DNA from: an uncultured Bacteroidota bacterium
Lineage (GTDB): Bacteria; Bacteroidota; Bacteroidia; Chitinophagales; Chitinophagaceae
Assembly (NCBI GenBank): GCA_946887345.1
Contig: CAMPKR010000010.1
Span: 1-17,596 of the forward strand
DNA length: 17,596 nt
Direction of reading: 5' to 3'
The notes below the pieces were generated by a model. The model worked only from the letters and a program-made list of their open reading frames with translations, was not told the origin of the DNA and made no database searches. Position numbers and translations under genes: made by a program. This document shows, in pieces, positions 15,674 through 17,596 of this stretch; the first letter of the stretch is position 1; each line of letters starts with the position of its first letter.

Positions 15674-15681
15674 TATTTTAG
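15674..15681 (+). promoter_or_regulatory. Weak -7 box (TATTTTAG) upstream of the prolyl oligopeptidase gene
   Basis: TATTTTAG has one mismatch to TAnnTTTG and lies 29 bases before the ATG at 15711. It is the best candidate in the divergent 225-base gap, but a -33 element is not evident and the local DNA is AT-rich, so chance matches are likely. Confidence 0.3.
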
Positions 15682-15710
15682 CAACTTCCGGGATATAAAA
15701 GTTCTCTATT

Positions 15711-17596
15711 ATGAAATATTTGATTTGTTCTGTTTTATTACTCTCAGCCATGAGCACAAGCGCGCAGGATGACCGAAGGCATAAGGTCCCTGAAACAAAA
15801 ACTATTAACCAGGAAGATGATTTCTTCGGTACAAAAGTTAAAGATCCATATCGCTGGCTGGAAGACGACCGCTCAAATGAAACAGCTGAATGGGTTACCC
15901 GCCAGAATGGGTACACCGAGACTTACTTCCGCGATATATGGTGGATGGCCAAAATAAGGGGCAGGCTCACGGATCTCTGGAACTACGAAAAATATAGCGC
16001 TCCCTTCAAAGAGGGTGAATACACTTATTTCTACAAAAACGACGGCCTTCAGCCGCAATCGGTTCTCTATCGCCAGAAAGGCACTGCTGAAGCTGAAATC
16101 TTCCTTGACCCTAACAAGTTCACCCAGAATGGCACTACTTCCCTGGCAGGCATTGAGTTTACTAAGGATGGTTCTTTAACTGCCTTCCAGATTTCGGAAG
16201 GGGGCTCCGACTGGCGCAAGGTGATAGTACTGAATACTGCCACGAAAGAAATGGTAGGAGATACCATCCGCGACGTAAAATTCAGCGGCCTTTCCTGGAA
16301 AGGTAAAGAGGGCTTCTATTACAGCAGCTACGACAAACCTAAAGGCAGCCAGCTTTCTGAAAAAACACAGATACATAAGCTGTATTATCATAAGCTGGGA
16401 ACTAAGCAAAGTGAAGACAAACTGGTTTTTGGTGGTGAAGCAACTCCGCGTCGCTATGTAGGCGGTGGCATTACTGAAGACCAGAAGTATCTGATCATCT
16501 CGGCAGCCAATGCTACTTATGGTAATGAGCTTTACATACAGGATCTTTCTACGCCTAACGCCCCAATCATGCCTGTAGTAACAGGATTTGAACACGAGCA
16601 GGATGTTATCTATGCTGAGAACGGCAAGCTGTATATAGTTACCAACCAGGGAGCGCCTAACCGCAAACTGGTAGTAGCAGATGCCACTGATCCAAAACCG
16701 GTCAACTGGAAGACCGTTATCCCGGAGATCAATTTCCCGCTTTCTGTATCTACCTGCGGTGGCAAGTTTTACGCCCAATATCTGAAAGATGCTGTTTCTG
16801 AAGTGCAGCAATACAGCCTTGATGGAAAGAAAGAACGCACCATCACACTTCCCGGCCTTGGTACTGCCAGCGGTTTCTCCGGCAAAAAAGAAGAAAAGGA
16901 GTTGTACTATACCTTTACGGCATATACTTATCCTCCTACCATCTTTAAGTATAATATAGCCGATGGCAAATCTGATGTTTATAAAAAGGCAGGGGTTAAG
17001 TTCGATCCTTCCCAGTACGAGAGCAAGCAGGTATTTTACAATTCAAAGGACGGCACCAAAATACCGATGATCCTTACATATAAGAAGGGCATGAAGCTTA
17101 CAGGCAAAAATCCTGTACTGCTCTATGGCTATGGCGGTTTTAATGTTAACCTTACTCCCGCATTCAGTGTTAGCAATACCATCCTTATGGATGTAGGCGG
17201 CATTTATGCGGTGGCCAACATCCGGGGTGGTGGCGAATATGGCGACAAATGGCACGATGCAGGTACCAAGATGAACAAGCAAAACGTTTTTGACGATTTC
17301 ATCGCAGCTGCTGAATACCTCATCAAAGAAAAATACACCTCTAAAGATTACCTGGCCATCGCCGGTGGTTCTAACGGCGGCCTGCTGGTTGGCGCCTGCA
17401 TGACGCAGCGTCCCGACCTTTATAAAGTCTGCGTCCCTGCTGTCGGTGTAATGGATATGCTTCGCTACCATAAGTTCACAGCTGGTGCAGGCTGGGCCTA
17501 CGATTATGGCACTGCAGATGATAGTAAGGAAATGTTCGGCTACCTCCATAAGTATTCACCTGTTCACAACCTCAAGAAAGGCACCTGCTATCCTGC
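15711..17596 (+). CDS. Secreted prolyl oligopeptidase, S9A family (3' end outside window)
   Basis: Serine peptidase that cleaves short peptides after proline. 628 residues are visible from ATG 15711 and the frame is still open at the window edge; full-length S9A enzymes are about 690-720 residues. A Sec signal peptide is clear (MKYLICSVLLLSAMSTSAQ, 1-19), so it should be exported, probably to the periplasm; no lipobox cysteine is present at the cleavage site. Then comes the S9A N-terminal block DPYRWLEDDRS (about 45-55), a beta-propeller region (about 80-430), and the alpha/beta hydrolase domain with PVLLYGYGGFN, ANIRGGGEYG (502-511) and the nucleophile motif GGSNGG, with catalytic Ser554. 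The catalytic Asp and His would lie beyond the window. Divergent from tamB; no Shine-Dalgarno sequence. It could serve peptide scavenging alongside the secreted M43 protease, which is inference. Confidence 0.95.
   Translation, partial: MKYLICSVLLLSAMSTSAQDDRRHKVPETKTINQEDDFFGTKVKDPYRWLEDDRSNETAEWVTRQNGYTETYFRDIWWMAKIRGRLTDLWNYEKYSAPFKEGEYTYFYKNDGLQPQSVLYRQKGTAEAEIFLDPNKFTQNGTTSLAGIEFTKDGSLTAFQISEGGSDWRKVIVLNTATKEMVGDTIRDVKFSGLSWKGKEGFYYSSYDKPKGSQLSEKTQIHKLYYHKLGTKQSEDKLVFGGEATPRRYVGGGITEDQKYLIISAANATYGNELYIQDLSTPNAPIMPVVTGFEHEQDVIYAENGKLYIVTNQGAPNRKLVVADATDPKPVNWKTVIPEINFPLSVSTCGGKFYAQYLKDAVSEVQQYSLDGKKERTITLPGLGTASGFSGKKEEKELYYTFTAYTYPPTIFKYNIADGKSDVYKKAGVKFDPSQYESKQVFYNSKDGTKIPMILTYKKGMKLTGKNPVLLYGYGGFNVNLTPAFSVSNTILMDVGGIYAVANIRGGGEYGDKWHDAGTKMNKQNVFDDFIAAAEYLIKEKYTSKDYLAIAGGSNGGLLVGACMTQRPDLYKVCVPAVGVMDMLRYHKFTAGAGWAYDYGTADDSKEMFGYLHKYSPVHNLKKGTCYP

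Noticed and set aside
16176..16811. 211-codon minus-strand open frame opposite the prolyl oligopeptidase gene
   Set aside because: It lies wholly within a gene with clear S9A motifs, its translation has no recognisable domain, and its composition looks like a reverse-strand shadow.
17043..17549. 168-codon minus-strand open frame near the right edge
   Set aside because: Antisense to the catalytic domain of the prolyl oligopeptidase; no family resemblance.

Overview
The window is ordinary chromosomal DNA of a Bacteroidota bacterium, probably from the Chitinophagia/Chitinophagaceae branch. The phylum call rests on several independent signs: a secreted protease with a type IX secretion (T9SS) C-terminal sorting domain, a very long TamB-like protein of the Bacteroidota type, a mitochondrial-type aconitase, near absence of Shine-Dalgarno sequences, and repeated TAnnTTTG (-7) promoter boxes a short distance upstream of start codons. 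The family-level guess is inference only.

Layout, left to right. (1) 1-1092 (+): 3' part of a mitochondrial-type aconitase (TCA cycle), followed by a clear terminator. (2) 1329-3593 (+): secreted M43 metalloprotease exported by T9SS, with its own promoter and terminator. (3) 3696-4385 (+): FtsE-like ABC ATPase without ftsX beside it. (4) 6991-4382 (-): a tightly overlapping three-gene operon, formyltransferase > GT4-like glycosyltransferase > GT2 glycosyltransferase, which ends by sharing stop-codon bases with ftsE. (5) 7046-8248 (+): a GT4 glycosyltransferase, divergent from that operon. (6) 8348-10751 (+): bifunctional ribBA (riboflavin synthesis) followed 19 nt later by a second GT4 glycosyltransferase related to the one at 7046. 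(7) 15485-10752 (-): a 4.7-kb TamB-like gene, convergent with and directly abutting the GT4 gene. (8) 15711-17596 (+): secreted prolyl oligopeptidase, cut off by the window end.

Functionally, the middle of the window (4382-10751) is a small glycan-assembly region: four glycosyltransferases and a sugar-type formyltransferase, split over three transcription units and interleaved with ribBA. It has no sugar-nucleotide synthesis, flippase or polymerase genes, so it would have to draw on precursors made elsewhere. The flanking genes concern the envelope (FtsE, TamB) and secreted peptidases (M43, prolyl oligopeptidase).

No gene-free stretch exceeds 300 bases. The largest gaps are 1093-1328 (terminator plus promoter) and 15486-15710 (divergent promoter region and the probable true 5' end of tamB). 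I saw no RNA genes, CRISPR arrays, insertion sequences or phage genes. I did not find a convincing undescribed system; the most interesting points are the formylated-glycan operon, the missing conventional start of tamB, and the terminator-free convergent gene pairs.
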